Shown: positions 1 through 9,161 of the stretch, in pieces
Layout of the letters: every line of letters begins with the position of its first letter
Position numbering within the stretch: position 1 is the first letter of the stretch
NCBI RefSeq assembly: GCF_040939305.1
Contig: NZ_CP162511.1
Location: 1,550,001-1,614,000 of the forward strand
Source of the DNA: Herbiconiux sp. A18JL235
GTDB taxonomy: Bacteria; Actinomycetota; Actinomycetes; Actinomycetales; Microbacteriaceae
Direction of reading: 5' to 3'
Length of the DNA: 64,000 nt
The notes under the pieces: generated by a model
The model's input: only the letters and a program-made list of their open reading frames with translations
Database searches by the model: none
What the model was told of the DNA's origin: nothing
Position numbers and translations under genes: made by a program

Positions 1-90
1 GCTCAGCACCTCCTCCGCCACGACGAGATCCCCGCCCGTCTCGGTCTGCGAGTCGATCATGATGCGGAAGGCGTCGTGCACGATGAGCAT
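1..90 (-). CDS. N-terminal 30 codons of an unrecognised protein, truncated by window edge
   Basis: An open minus-strand frame starts with ATG at 90-88 and runs off the left edge. It begins MLIVHDAFRIMIDSQTETG. An in-frame TAG lies 9 nt upstream of the ATG, so no earlier start is possible. A TAGAAC box lies exactly 6 nt upstream, matching the leaderless arrangement of many genes here. I do not recognise the protein from these 30 residues. It is transcribed away from xdhC, so it is probably not part of that operon. Confidence 0.5.
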   Translation of the reverse strand, partial: MLIVHDAFRIMIDSQTETGGDLVVAEEVLS

Positions 91-187
91 GGTGCCGTTC
101 TAACACGCCCATGTGTCGGGCTGATTGCGCAGATGACGGGTTCGTTACCGTGGTGCTGCGGACTACAGGGCGCCCGGTCGGCGGCGT

Positions 188-285
188 TAGGGTGAGGTCA
201 CGCGCACCCGCACCCGCACGCGCACCCGCGCTGCGGCGCGGCCTTCCCGGGGCGGGGTGCACGATCAGACTCAGGAGGAGAACGG
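188..285 (+). promoter_or_regulatory. Probable promoter and leader of the xdhC operon
   Basis: A TAGGGT box at 188-193 could be the -10 element, giving a leader of about 85 nt. The leader contains short CGCACC-type repeats (about 200-230). A strong ribosome binding site AGGAGG at 273-278 lies 7 nt before the ATG at 286. The rest of the 195-nt gap holds no gene I can support. No known riboswitch fold was recognised. Confidence 0.35.
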
Positions 286-1557
286 ATGCTCGAGCTGGCC
301 CGCCCCCTCCTCGCCGCTCTCGAGACGGGGGAGCGGCTCGCGGTCGCGACGGTGGTCGCCGTGGACGGCAGTGCACCGCGAGCGCTCGGCACGTCGATGG
401 CGGTGACCGTCGACGGGCGGGTGATGGGGAGCATCTCGGGCGGTTGCGTCGAGGGTGCCGTCTACGACGCGTGCTGCCGGGTGCTGGAATCCGGCCGGCC
501 GGAGCTGTGCGAGTTCGGCTTCAGTGATGACGACGCCTTCGCCGTCGGTCTTGCGTGCGGTGGACGGCTCACCGTGTGGGTTCAGCAGCTCGCGCCCGAA
601 GGGCAGCCTGGTGCGGTCGATGCCGCCCTCCGGGTCGAACTCGAGCGGGCGCGCGACAAGCGGGCGGCGGGCCTGGCTGTGCTGATCGGCGCCGACCCGG
701 TTCGCCTCGTGGGGGCGCACTCGGGTGTGGTGGTCTCCGCCCAGGGGTCGGGCGGTGAGCGGTCGGGCGGCGAGAGGTCGCGCGGCGAAGGGCCGCAGGT
801 GGAGGAATCGCGGGCCGGGGGGCCGCGGGATAAGGAGTCACGGGCGGAGGCGCCGCGGGGTGAGGGGGCGCGGGGCATCGCGTCGCTGCTCGACGTCGAC
901 ACGCGGGTGGCTGCCGAGCTCTCGGGGGCCGTGCGGGCCGGGCTGTCGTCGCGGCGCGCCATCGAGTGCGAGGGCGAGGTGCTCGATGCCGTGCTGCTCG
1001 TCTCCGCCCCGCCCCCGCACCTCATCATCTTCGGGGCGGTCGACTTCTCGGTGGCGCTGTCGAACGCGGCGGCGCTGCTCGGATACCGCACCACCGTGTG
1101 CGACGCCCGCCCCGTGTTCGCCACGCCCGAACGCTTCCCCGCGGCCGAGGTGGTCAACCGCTGGCCCACCGACTACCTCGCCGAGGCCGAGATCGACGAG
1201 CGCACGGTCGTGTGCATCCTCACCCACGACGACAAGTTCGACGTGCCACTCATCGAGGCGGCGCTCGCGCTTCCCCTCGCCTACGTGGGCGCGATGGGCT
1301 CGAGGCGCACGCACGAGCGGCGACTGAGCGCCCTGCGCGAGCGCGGCGTGGCGGAGGATGCTCTCGCTGCCTTGCACTCGCCGATCGGTCTCGATCTCGG
1401 TGCGTCGTCGCCTGAGGAGACGGCGCTGTCGATCCTCGCCGAGGTGCTCGCGGTGAAGACGGGTGCGAGCGCGCGCCCGTTGCGCGAGACGTCGGGGGCC
1501 ATCCACCGGCCGGCCGCCGACGCCGAACCGACGCGGGTCGCCGAGGTCGCTCGGTGA
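286..1557 (+). CDS. xdhC: XdhC/CoxI family molybdoenzyme maturation factor
   Basis: XdhC proteins bind mature molybdenum cofactor, promote its sulfuration and insert it into xanthine-dehydrogenase-type enzymes in the cytoplasm. The N-terminal XdhC domain (about residues 1-105) has the family pattern VDGSAPRALGTSMAV and GSISGGCVEGAV. The C-terminal Rossmann-like XdhC_C domain (about 244-390) ends with AYVGAMGSRRTHERR and IGLDLGASSPEETA. Between them, residues 154-197 are an insert built from eight 15-bp repeats that encode pentapeptides; this is not a family feature and explains the 423-residue length. The gene is translationally coupled (GTGA overlap) to an 8-oxoguanine-deaminase-like gene, and the likely client enzyme is encoded at 5104-9020. 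Confidence 0.93.
   Translation: MLELARPLLAALETGERLAVATVVAVDGSAPRALGTSMAVTVDGRVMGSISGGCVEGAVYDACCRVLESGRPELCEFGFSDDDAFAVGLACGGRLTVWVQQLAPEGQPGAVDAALRVELERARDKRAAGLAVLIGADPVRLVGAHSGVVVSAQGSGGERSGGERSRGEGPQVEESRAGGPRDKESRAEAPRGEGARGIASLLDVDTRVAAELSGAVRAGLSSRRAIECEGEVLDAVLLVSAPPPHLIIFGAVDFSVALSNAAALLGYRTTVCDARPVFATPERFPAAEVVNRWPTDYLAEAEIDERTVVCILTHDDKFDVPLIEAALALPLAYVGAMGSRRTHERRLSALRERGVAEDALAALHSPIGLDLGASSPEETALSILAEVLAVKTGASARPLRETSGAIHRPAADAEPTRVAEVAR
745..864 (+). repeat. Eight 15-bp tandem repeats inside xdhC
   Basis: Eight imperfect 15-bp units start at 745, 760, 775, 790, 805, 820, 835 and 850, with a partial ninth to about 876. They stay in frame and encode GSGGE, RSGGE, RSRGE, GPQVE, ESRAG, GPRDK, ESRAE and APRGE, a charged flexible linker between the two XdhC domains. 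The phase never slips, as expected of a coding minisatellite. Confidence 0.85.
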
Positions 1558-3080
1558 GCGCCGGGCACTCGCCCGTCGACGCCCCACCGCTGACGCCACC
1601 GTTCATCCGCACGGTCATCGAGGGTGCCCACGTCGCGACCGTCGACCCGTTCGGCACCGAGTTCGAGAGCGGGCACGTCGTGGTCGACGGGGCCGAGATC
1701 GTGGCGGTGGGGCCGGGCCCGGCCCCTGTGTGGGCCACTGCAGGCGAGGCGAGCCAGGCATCCGACTCCGGCCACGCATCCGGGCTCGCCCGCGCATCCG
1801 GTTCCGGCCGCGCAGCCGAACCCGGAGGCGCATCCGGCTCCCGTGCCGCGTCGGTTCCCACCCGCGTCGAGCGGGTCGACGGCAGCGGGCACCTGCTCAC
1901 CCCGGGGCTCATCAACACCCACCACCACCTGTACCAGTGGCTCACCAGAGGCATCGCGCAAGACGCCATCCTGTTCGACTGGCTCACCGCGCTCTACCCC
2001 ACCTGGTCGCGCATCACCGCAGACACGGTGGGCCCGGGAGCGCTCGGTGCCCTCGCCGTCGGCGCGCTGTCGGGGTGCACCACGATGGGCGACCACCACT
2101 ACGTCTTCCCGCGCGGGTCGGGCGACATCCTGGGGTCGATCGTCGACGCCGCGTCGACCCTGGGGCTGAGACTCCATGCCACCCGGGGCTCGATGGATCT
2201 CGGCGCCTCGCAGGGCGGCCTCCCGCCCGACTTCGCCGTCGAGACCACGGCCGATGCGCTGCAGGCCAGCGCGGATGCGGTGGCGCGCTTCCACGACCCC
2301 TCCCGCGAGGCGATGGTGAAGATCGCGATCGCTCCCTGCTCGCCGTTCTCGGTGACCGCCGAGCTGCTCCGCGAGGCGGCCGTGCTGGCGCGGTCGCTCG
2401 ACCAAGCGGTGCGGCTCCACACCCACGGCTCGGAGACGGTGGAGGAGGATGCCTACTGCCTCGAGCGCTTCGGCCGCACACCCACGCAGTACCTCGACGA
2501 GCTCGGCTGGCTGGGCGACGACGTGTGGATGGCGCACTGCGTGCACCTCGACGACGCGGCGATCGCGCGCTTCGCGGCCACCGGCACGGGGGTCGCGCAC
2601 TGTCCGTCGTCGAACGCGCGGCTTGCGGCGGGGATCGCTCCGGTGCCACAACTGCTGAGGGCCGGAGTCCCGGTGGGGCTCGGTGTCGACGGCGCGGCGT
2701 CCAACGAGTCGGGGCAGCTCGGCACCGAGTTGCGCATGGCGGTGCTCGCCAACAGGCTGCGGGGCGGCGCACAGGCGATGAGCGGGCGCGACGCGCTCTT
2801 CGTCGCCACCCGGGGTGGAGCGCGGGTGCTGGGGCGCGAGGCCGAGCTCGGGTCGATCGAGGTGGGCAAGCTCGCCGATCTGGCGCTGTGGCGCATCGAC
2901 GGCGTCGAGCATGCGGGGATCACCGACCCGGTGGCCGCTCTGACTCTCGGCGCGATGCCGCCGCTCGACCTGCTTCTCGTGAACGGGCTGCCGGTGGTGC
3001 GCGAGGGCGCACTGGTGAACGCCGACGAGGGTGCGATCGCACGGGAGGTTCGCGCCGCAGTCGGGGTGCTGCGGGGCTGA
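1554..3080 (+). CDS. 8-oxoguanine deaminase-like amidohydrolase
   Basis: Predicted cytoplasmic zinc amidohydrolase that deaminates an oxidised purine. The 8-oxoguanine deaminase (Pa0142-like) signature NTHHHLYQWLTRG is at about residues 119-131. Other metal and active-site elements are visible: HTHGSETVEEDAYC, MAHCVHLDD and GVDGAASNES. The start is GTG at 1554, overlapping the xdhC stop, so the two are translationally coupled. Residues 69-98 are an extra insert encoded by five exact-period 18-bp repeats and lie in the N-terminal beta-sandwich part rather than the catalytic barrel. Coupling to XdhC fits purine salvage: 8-oxoguanine would become urate. Guanine deaminase or another purine-ring deaminase is the main alternative. 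Confidence 0.87.
   Translation: MSAGHSPVDAPPLTPPFIRTVIEGAHVATVDPFGTEFESGHVVVDGAEIVAVGPGPAPVWATAGEASQASDSGHASGLARASGSGRAAEPGGASGSRAASVPTRVERVDGSGHLLTPGLINTHHHLYQWLTRGIAQDAILFDWLTALYPTWSRITADTVGPGALGALAVGALSGCTTMGDHHYVFPRGSGDILGSIVDAASTLGLRLHATRGSMDLGASQGGLPPDFAVETTADALQASADAVARFHDPSREAMVKIAIAPCSPFSVTAELLREAAVLARSLDQAVRLHTHGSETVEEDAYCLERFGRTPTQYLDELGWLGDDVWMAHCVHLDDAAIARFAATGTGVAHCPSSNARLAAGIAPVPQLLRAGVPVGLGVDGAASNESGQLGTELRMAVLANRLRGGAQAMSGRDALFVATRGGARVLGREAELGSIEVGKLADLALWRIDGVEHAGITDPVAALTLGAMPPLDLLLVNGLPVVREGALVNADEGAIAREVRAAVGVLRG
1758..1847 (+). repeat. Five 18-bp tandem repeats inside the 8-oxoguanine deaminase gene
   Basis: Units begin at 1758, 1776, 1794, 1812 and 1830, an exact 18-bp period. 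Four begin GCATCCG and one GCAGCCG. They are in frame and encode ASDSGH, ASGLAR, ASGSGR, AAEPGG and ASGSRA. The hexapeptide array is absent from the usual family architecture and looks like a recently expanded minisatellite. Confidence 0.88.
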
Positions 3081-3253
3081 CGGCCGCGGCGGGCCGAGGT
3101 GCGCGGGCCGAGGTGCGAGAGGGCCCGAGCGGGCGGAGGTGCGCGGAGCCCGAGTCGAGCGGAGGTCAGGTGCGTGAGCCGAGGTGCGCGGAGGCCCCAG
3201 TCGGGCGGAGGTAGGCGGGGGAGCCGAGGCGCAGGCGGGATGAGCGCGTGAGG
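3081..3253. repeat. Degenerate G-rich intergenic repeats between convergent genes
   Basis: This 173-bp gap between the convergent deaminase and lysE genes is made largely of variants of GCCGAGGTGCGCGGA, seen about five times with irregular spacing, plus CAGTCGGGCGGAGGT-like variants. No open frame with a credible start or protein family was seen. It may act as a transcription end region, but no clean hairpin with a T-tract was found. Confidence 0.5.
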
Positions 3254-3877
3254 TCAGAGACCCAGCAGCAGTGACACGGCGATGGCGGTCATGACCAGGG
3301 CGATGACGCCGTCGAGGATGCGCCAGGCCCGCGGGCGCGCGAACAGGGGTTGCAGAAGACGAGCGCCGTAACCCAGTGCGCTGAACCACAGGATGCTGCC
3401 CGCTGCGGCGCCGGCACCGAACAGCCAGCGCGAGTCGCCGTGCGTGTTCGCCACCGTGCCGAGCAGCACGACGGTGTCGAGGTAGACGTGGGGGTTCAGC
3501 CAGGTGAGGGCGAGGCACGTGAGGATGGTGGCGGCGAGGCCGGGGGAGGAGCGCTCCTCGCCCGCGGTGAGGGCGGCAGGCCGGAAAGCGCGTCGAGCGG
3601 CGAGCACGGCGTACACGAGGAGGAACGCGGCTCCCGCGAGGCGCACGGCGGTGGCGAGCCAGGGCACCGCGTCGAAGACGACGCCGGCGCCGGCGATACC
3701 GAGGGCGATGAGCGCCACGTCGGAGAGCGCGCACACCGCCACCACGGAAAGAACGTGGCGTCGCAGCAACCCCTGCCGCAGCACGAAGGCGTTCTGGGCG
3801 CCGATCGCCACGATCAGCGAGAGTCCGAAGCCGAGACCGGCCAGGGCTGCCAGCGGGTCGAGGGAGGTTGTGGTCAC
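3254..3877 (-). CDS. LysE/ArgO family amino-acid exporter
   Basis: A 207-residue inner-membrane exporter of basic amino acids (lysine/arginine type). The N-terminal segment has the LysE hallmark GLSLIVAIGAQNAFVLRQG, and about six hydrophobic helices follow, the usual size and topology for the family. The start is GTG at 3877; TAGGGT at 3884-3889 lies exactly 6 nt upstream, which implies a leaderless mRNA. It is divergent from an ArgP/LysG-type LysR regulator, the classical arrangement in which the regulator senses intracellular lysine or arginine and activates export. Transported substrate is inferred from family and context only. Confidence 0.92.
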   Translation of the reverse strand: MTTTSLDPLAALAGLGFGLSLIVAIGAQNAFVLRQGLLRRHVLSVVAVCALSDVALIALGIAGAGVVFDAVPWLATAVRLAGAAFLLVYAVLAARRAFRPAALTAGEERSSPGLAATILTCLALTWLNPHVYLDTVVLLGTVANTHGDSRWLFGAGAAAGSILWFSALGYGARLLQPLFARPRAWRILDGVIALVMTAIAVSLLLGL

Positions 3878-3946
3878 ACCCCGACCCTAAAAGCCGCGCG
3901 GGGGCGACTCCAGCTAAATATTCTCATGGATCATTAGAGTGGCTTC
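3878..3946. promoter_or_regulatory. Divergent promoter region of lysE and argP, both probably leaderless
   Basis: Minus strand: TAGGGT at 3884-3889, 6 nt from the lysE GTG. Plus strand: TAGAGT at 3935-3940, 6 nt from the argP ATG. Between them lies an AT-rich stretch, unusual for this DNA, with an imperfect dyad from CTAA (3914) to TTAG (3937). This is a plausible ArgP operator. Recognisable -35 boxes are weak. Confidence 0.6.
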
Positions 3947-4888
3947 ATGCGATTCGACCAAGCGCGCCTCGACGCGCTTCGCGCCGCCGTCGATGCCGGA
4001 ACCTTCGAGGGGGCGGCACGCGAGCTGTCTGTGACGCCGTCGGCGATCAGCCAGCGCATCCGTTCGCTCGAGACCGAGACCGGGCGCGTGCTGGTGCAGC
4101 GGAGCAAGCCGGTGCGCCCCACCGCGTCGGGCGAAGTGCTGCTGCGGCTGGCGCGGCAGGTCGACGCGCTCGGGCGCGACGCGGATGCGGCGCTCGGGCG
4201 GGAGCGAGCCCCGGGCGACGGCGATGGGGACGACGGCGACGCAGCGCTGCCGCGCCTCGAGCCGCTGTCACTCGCTGTGAACGCCGATTCGCTCGCGACC
4301 TGGCTGCTGCCGGCACTGCAACCGCTCGCGGGCGACATCGCTTTTGAGATGCAGCGCGCCGACGAGAGCCGCACCACGGAGTTGCTGCGACAGGGTGCGG
4401 TGATGGCGGCGATCACCACCGACCCGGCACCCGTGCAGGGATGCTCGTCGGTGGCGCTGGGGGCCATGCGCTACCGGCCGATGGCCTCTCCGGAATTTGT
4501 CGACAGGTGGCTCTCGAGCGGTGGCGCACGCAGGGGCGGCACCGGCGCACAGCGGCTCGAGGGTCTCACGGCGGCGCCCGTCGTGGTGTTCGACCGCTCC
4601 GATGACCTGCAGTACCGCTACCTGAGGTTCAGGGGCGTCGAGGCGTCGTCGCCGCCCTGCCACTTCGTGCCGTCGTCGGCCGACTTCGTCGAGGCGGTTC
4701 GTCGCGGATTCGGCTGGGGCATGGTTCCTGAACTCCAGGTGCGCGACGACGACTCCCTGGTCGCCCTCGACCCCTCCCACCGCGTCGACGTGCTGCTCCA
4801 CTGGCAGCAGTGGCAGCTGCACACCGCTGCCCTCGCTCGCACTGCTGAAGCGGTGCGAGTCGCTGCCTCCCGTGCCCTCCGCCGCTGA
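3947..4888 (+). CDS. argP: LysR-family regulator, ArgP/LysG type
   Basis: A 313-residue LysR-type transcription factor. The N-terminal winged helix-turn-helix (about residues 3-60) reads FDQARLDALRAAVDAGTFEG then VTPSAISQRIRSLE, typical of ArgP/LysG. The C-terminal two-lobed effector domain spans about 90-300. Residues 82-104 form an Asp/Gly/Pro-rich hinge. Known ArgP/LysG proteins bind lysine or arginine and activate the divergent exporter gene, which is present here. The ATG lies 6 nt behind TAGAGT, so translation is probably leaderless. The downstream 215-nt gap to the convergent xdh gene contains hairpins. Confidence 0.92.
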   Translation: MRFDQARLDALRAAVDAGTFEGAARELSVTPSAISQRIRSLETETGRVLVQRSKPVRPTASGEVLLRLARQVDALGRDADAALGRERAPGDGDGDDGDAALPRLEPLSLAVNADSLATWLLPALQPLAGDIAFEMQRADESRTTELLRQGAVMAAITTDPAPVQGCSSVALGAMRYRPMASPEFVDRWLSSGGARRGGTGAQRLEGLTAAPVVVFDRSDDLQYRYLRFRGVEASSPPCHFVPSSADFVEAVRRGFGWGMVPELQVRDDDSLVALDPSHRVDVLLHWQQWQLHTAALARTAEAVRVAASRALRR

Positions 4889-5008
4889 GCCTCGCAATGG
4901 CGGGGGGGGGCTCTCATCCTGACCCCACCGCGCCCGCGAGCGGCCCGCTCACCACGGGATGGTGGGAATTCCGGCGTAGCGCGTCGGCTGCGCGCAGGGG
5001 CGGGAGGC

Positions 5009-5071
5009 GGACCCGCTTGCGCGGGTTCGGGCTCCACCCACACGGGCTCGCAGCTCGCGCGAGAGCGAGCC
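5009..5071. terminator. Paired hairpins between convergent argP and xdh genes
   Basis: Two stem-loops: GGACCCGC/GCGGGTTC at 5009-5028 (8 bp, one G-T pair, loop TTGC), and GGCTCGC/GCGAGCC at 5045-5071 around an inner CTCGCGCGAG palindrome. No long T-tract follows, as is common for actinobacterial terminators. Position between convergent stops supports bidirectional termination. Confidence 0.5.
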
Positions 5072-5103
5072 GGTGCCGGCGGGGTCGGGAGAGTTCCGGC
5101 TGG

Positions 5104-8100
5104 TCAGTTCTGGAGCGACCTCCAGACGCGGTCGCGGGAGATGGGGAGTTCGTGGGGCCGGACGCCGATGGCGTCGCGGACGGCGTTGGCGAGGGCGGGT
5201 GCGACCGGGTTGTAGGGCGCCTCGCTCATCGACTTGGCGCCGAAGGGCCCGACCGAGTCTTCGGTCTCGGCGAAGTACACCTCGGTGACGGGCACGTCGG
5301 CGAGCTGCGGGAGGTGGTAGCTGCGGAACACCTGCGTGGTGACGTAGCCCTCCTTGAGGATCATCTCCTCGTACAGCGCCGACCCGATCGCCTGCACCAC
5401 GCCCCCCTCGATCTGCCCACGCAACTGCTCGGGGTTGAGGATCACGCCGGGGTCGGCCGCGTGCACCGACTGCAGGATGCGCACCTCGCCGGTGGTGGTG
5501 TTCACCGCCACCCTGAAGCCCTGCACGTTGAACGCGATCGAGCGCTTCGAGCCGTCTTCACTGCCCTCGGCGGTGAGCGACCCCCCGGCGGCGGCCGCGA
5601 TCTCGGCGAGCGGCACGAAGTGGTCGCCGATGCGCACGCCGTCGGCCTCGAGGTGGCCCTCGCTCCACGCGCCCACGAGCGTCGAAGCCGTGCGCAGGAT
5701 GGCGGCACGCAGCGACAGCGCAGCGGAGTAGAGCGCCTTGCCGGCCACGACGCTGCCCGCCGACCCGAAGGCGCCGGTGTCGTGACCCGAGGCGTCGGTG
5801 TCGGACTGACGGATGCGGATGCGCTCCGCCGCCGTCCCCAGCACACTCGAGGCGATCTGCGTGTGAACCGTGGTGGTGCCGTTGCCGAACTCCGAGGTGC
5901 CGACCGCCGCGACGTAGGAGCCGTCTGATTCGAGCGACATCGACACCGTGGAGAAGTGGCCCCGGGGCGGCATCGTCGCGATCATCGCGGCCGCCATGCC
6001 TGTCCCGACCCGCCACTCCGAGCCCTCGGGTGCGCTCGCCACCGCCGGGACTGCGCCGCCCGCAGGCATGGCAGCGGTCGCGCCAGGCGCAGCGTCAGCG
6101 GAACCCCCGCCGCGGTGCAGCGCGGCCTCGACGAGATCGAGGCACTGGTCGAGGCCGTAGCTGCCGAAGACCAGGTCGTCACCCTCGACGTGTGAGGCCA
6201 CGAGCGGCTCGCCCGGCTTCACGACGTTGAGGCGGCGCAGCTCGAACGGGTCGATGCCGAGCTCGCGGGCGAGATCGTCCATCGCCGATTCGATGCCGAA
6301 CGCCACCTGGCCGAGACCGTAGCCGCGGAACGCGCCCGAGGGGATGTTGTTCGTGTAGACCACCTCGGCATCGATCTTCTTGTTCGCAGCCGTGTACAGG
6401 CTCACCGTCTCGCCCACGCTGTGGAACATCACGCCGGGGCCGTGGTTGCCGTAGGCGCCGGTGTCGCTCAGCACGTCGACGGCGATCGCCGTGAGCCTGC
6501 CGTCGCGGTTCGCCCCCAGCTCGACCTTCACCCGCATGGGGTGACGGCACGGCGCGATGGTGAACTCGTCGCTGCGGGTGAACTCGAACTGCACCGGCTT
6601 GCCGGTCTTCAGCACGGCCGCGGTGACGACGTCTTCGGTGAGGATCTCCTGCTTACCCCCGAACCCGCCGCCGACCCGCGCGGTGAACACCCGCACCGAG
6701 GCGGGGTCGAGACCGAAGACGTGCGCGAGCTCGTCGCGCACGAGGAAGGGCACCTGTGAGCTCGTGCGAACGACGAGACGCCCGTCGTCGTCGAACCAGC
6801 CGACCGAGCCGTGGGTCTCGAGGGCGGCATGGGAGACCCGGTGGGTCTGCCACGTTCCCGACACCCGCACCTCGGAGGCGTCGAGGGCCTCGGCGACCGA
6901 ACCGATCTCGCTGTGCACGGAGGCGATGACGTTGCGCTCGGGCTCGGCGATGCGTGAGACCTCGGTCGACTTGTCGCCGTGCAGCAGGGGAGCACCTGGG
7001 CGTCGTGCGTCTTCGGGGTCGAAGACCGCGGGCAGCGGTTCGTACTCGACCTCGACGAGCCGGCAGGCCGCTTCGGCGATGGCGACGGAGTCGGCGACGA
7101 CCGCGGCGACCCGCTGGCCGCGGTACCGCACCACGGTGTCGAACAACCGGGTGTCGTCGGGGTCGTCGACGCGGAACTGATGACGCGCCGTCGAATAGAG
7201 CCTCGCCGGGGAATCGGCGGACGTGAGCACCGCGTGGACACCGGGGAGCGCCTCCGCCGCAGCGGTGTCGATGGACAGGATGCGCGCGTGCGCGTGGGGA
7301 CTCTGCACGAGCTTGAGGTGGAGAGCGCCGGGAACCGGCTCGTCGAGCGTGTAGGGCTCGCGACCCGACACGATGCGCCGCGCAGCGGGGGGCCGCACCG
7401 AGGTGCCCACGGTGCGCGGCGTCGGCACGCTCGCCGGTGCGTCTTCGGGGAGCCTCGCGACGTCGGCGGGGGCCGTGTTGTCGAGCACGGAGGAATCCGT
7501 GCCGACGGCCGCGTCATCGCGGACGGAGAAAGCAGCGTCAGGGGTGGCGCTCGCGACGCCAGACGTCTCGGCATCCTGTGTCGTGCCATCCACCGCGGCG
7601 TGCGCCGGTGCACCTGAGGTCGAGCCGCACACGCCACCGCAGCCGCCGGTGCCACCGGCACCCGCAGCATCCGCACCCCCGCGCAGGCTCGCCGCCGCGC
7701 AGACGCCCACGCGGATGGAGGTCTCGACGGCCCGGTACCCGGTGCAGCGGCAGAGGTTGCCCTTCAGCAGTCGCGGAAGGTCTCCGAGTTGCTCGGGCGT
7801 CAGCGTCGACGCCGTCACCACCATGCCGGCGGTGCAGAAGCCGCACTGGAAGCCGAGGTTGTCGACGAAGCTCTGCTGCACGGGGCTGAGGTCGTCGGGG
7901 TCGCCGAGGCCGGCGACCGTCGTGACGATGCGGTCTTCGGCGCGGTAGGCCGGGTAGATGCACGAGTGCACCGGGGTGCCGTCGACGATGACGGAGCACG
8001 CCCCGCAGTCGCCCGAGTCGCAGCCCTTCTTGACCTCGTACCCTCCCTGCTCGCGGAGGAAGGTGCGGAGACACTGGCCGGGAGCCGGATCGGCCTCGAG

Positions 8101-8127
8101 CTGGCGACCGTTCATGACGAATCTCAT
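5104..8127 (-). CDS. Xanthine dehydrogenase-type molybdoenzyme: 2Fe-2S domain fused to Mo-binding subunit
   Basis: A 1007-residue catalytic subunit of the xanthine dehydrogenase/CO dehydrogenase family, predicted to oxidise purines such as hypoxanthine and xanthine. Residues 1-140 carry two 2Fe-2S clusters: C36, C41, C44, C56 (plant-ferredoxin type) and C95, C98, C126, C128. Residues 140-245 are a Gly/Ala/Pro-rich linker. From about 250 the Mo-binding domain follows, with GGGFGGKQE and the C-terminal [12 protein letters not shown], whose Glu matches the catalytic base. Start chosen at ATG 8127 because it overlaps (ATGA) the stop of the upstream FAD-subunit gene; the open frame extends further but is then only a shadow. 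Most bacterial enzymes keep FeS and Mo domains on separate chains or fuse FeS to FAD. Substrate is inferred. Confidence 0.9.
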   Translation of the reverse strand: MRFVMNGRQLEADPAPGQCLRTFLREQGGYEVKKGCDSGDCGACSVIVDGTPVHSCIYPAYRAEDRIVTTVAGLGDPDDLSPVQQSFVDNLGFQCGFCTAGMVVTASTLTPEQLGDLPRLLKGNLCRCTGYRAVETSIRVGVCAAASLRGGADAAGAGGTGGCGGVCGSTSGAPAHAAVDGTTQDAETSGVASATPDAAFSVRDDAAVGTDSSVLDNTAPADVARLPEDAPASVPTPRTVGTSVRPPAARRIVSGREPYTLDEPVPGALHLKLVQSPHAHARILSIDTAAAEALPGVHAVLTSADSPARLYSTARHQFRVDDPDDTRLFDTVVRYRGQRVAAVVADSVAIAEAACRLVEVEYEPLPAVFDPEDARRPGAPLLHGDKSTEVSRIAEPERNVIASVHSEIGSVAEALDASEVRVSGTWQTHRVSHAALETHGSVGWFDDDGRLVVRTSSQVPFLVRDELAHVFGLDPASVRVFTARVGGGFGGKQEILTEDVVTAAVLKTGKPVQFEFTRSDEFTIAPCRHPMRVKVELGANRDGRLTAIAVDVLSDTGAYGNHGPGVMFHSVGETVSLYTAANKKIDAEVVYTNNIPSGAFRGYGLGQVAFGIESAMDDLARELGIDPFELRRLNVVKPGEPLVASHVEGDDLVFGSYGLDQCLDLVEAALHRGGGSADAAPGATAAMPAGGAVPAVASAPEGSEWRVGTGMAAAMIATMPPRGHFSTVSMSLESDGSYVAAVGTSEFGNGTTTVHTQIASSVLGTAAERIRIRQSDTDASGHDTGAFGSAGSVVAGKALYSAALSLRAAILRTASTLVGAWSEGHLEADGVRIGDHFVPLAEIAAAAGGSLTAEGSEDGSKRSIAFNVQGFRVAVNTTTGEVRILQSVHAADPGVILNPEQLRGQIEGGVVQAIGSALYEEMILKEGYVTTQVFRSYHLPQLADVPVTEVYFAETEDSVGPFGAKSMSEAPYNPVAPALANAVRDAIGVRPHELPISRDRVWRSLQN

Positions 8128-9020
8128 CGTGCCTCTCCCTCGGAGCCTGCGGTCGCGGGTGCGGTCGGAACGTACCGCTCGGTGGTGTACGCGGAAGGCG
8201 GTGCCTCGCCCGGCGGCAGCCCCAGCTCGTTCACGATCTCGAGGGCGAGAGCCGTGGAGACGGAGCGCCGCCAGTCGGCGGCACCGTGCGGGTCGGTGAA
8301 CCAGCTGTCGATCGCATCCACCCGGGCCGCCACCTCCTCCGCACCGGGCAGCGAGTCGAAGCGGAGCTGCTCCGGTCGCACGGTGGCCCCTGAGACGGTG
8401 AGCAGCACCGAGCCGTCTGTGCGGAGCAGCCCGACGATGACTGCTCCCGACCTGCCGAGCGGCGACAGGGCGATCTTGCGATAGGCGCTGCGCGCTTCGA
8501 GCGAGCCGGTGGGCACGTGGAACGAGCGCAGCACGTCGCCCGGGCCGAGCACGTTCATGCCGTTGCCTGTGACGACGTGCGCCACCGGTACCCGCTCGTC
8601 GGAGCCGTCGGCGCGCCAGACCAACGCATCCGCGTCGAGAGAGGAGAACAGCGAGGTCATGGGGCCGGCGGGGAGCGACGCACACACGTTGCCGCCAACC
8701 GTCGCCACGTTCCACACCTTGAACGACCCGAGAAGCGCCGTGCAGCACTGGTAGAAGAGCGGATGCGCGGCCCAGCCGGGCCGAGAAGGCATCGCCGCGA
8801 GCTCGGCGAGGGTGCAGGTGGCGGCCACCTCGAGACCGTCGACGCCCGGAACGAGCGACTCCCACCGCAGCCCCATCAGATCGACGAGACCGGTGAGATG
8901 GTCTTGCCGCTCGGAGAACAGCCACGAGCCTCCCGCCAACGGTGCGACGCCCTCACCGAGAGCGGCGAGGTCGGACCGGGATCGTGCGGGGGTGATGGCG
9001 GTGACGGTGTTGAGATCCAC
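8124..9020 (-). CDS. FAD-binding (CoxM/XdhB-type) subunit of the xanthine dehydrogenase-type enzyme
   Basis: FAD-binding PCMH-type subunit that passes electrons from the FeS clusters to NAD or another acceptor. Motifs include [12 protein letters not shown] and [16 protein letters not shown] (FAD pyrophosphate binding), followed by a CO-dehydrogenase flavoprotein C-terminal domain (about 190-290). GTG at 9020 (VDLNTVTAI...) is preferred: GGAG lies 6-7 nt upstream and it gives 298 residues, normal for the family. An ATG at 9113 would add 31 residues of unlikely sequence. It is the first gene of a coupled pair with the FeS-Mo subunit. The 141-bp gap upstream (9021-9161) is AT-richer near 9080-9110 and probably holds the promoter. 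Confidence 0.88.
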   Translation of the reverse strand: MDLNTVTAITPARSRSDLAALGEGVAPLAGGSWLFSERQDHLTGLVDLMGLRWESLVPGVDGLEVAATCTLAELAAMPSRPGWAAHPLFYQCCTALLGSFKVWNVATVGGNVCASLPAGPMTSLFSSLDADALVWRADGSDERVPVAHVVTGNGMNVLGPGDVLRSFHVPTGSLEARSAYRKIALSPLGRSGAVIVGLLRTDGSVLLTVSGATVRPEQLRFDSLPGAEEVAARVDAIDSWFTDPHGAADWRRSVSTALALEIVNELGLPPGEAPPSAYTTERYVPTAPATAGSEGEAR

Positions 9021-9161
9021 CTGGGGCTCCGTTCGTGTGGTGCTCCCCTCAGTGAACCTCAGGAATGTGTCTGTGATGTAACGCCGCCCTGTTTTGGGGG
9101 TAACCCGATTCATCGGTCGACCTGTGGAGAAGTCACGCAGCCGGGCGCGAGGCGCGGCGGG

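Noticed and set aside
1281..3734. An 817-codon minus-strand frame over the 8-oxoguanine deaminase gene
   Set aside because: Shadow frame: Arg/His/Pro-rich composition, no family motifs, and it overlaps lysE and xdhC in conflicting frames.
5104..8925. A start for the FeS-Mo subunit as far upstream as 8925 (1273 residues)
   Set aside because: The extra 266 residues are an out-of-frame shadow of the FAD subunit; the ATG at 8127 begins a normal 2Fe-2S domain and overlaps the FAD stop.
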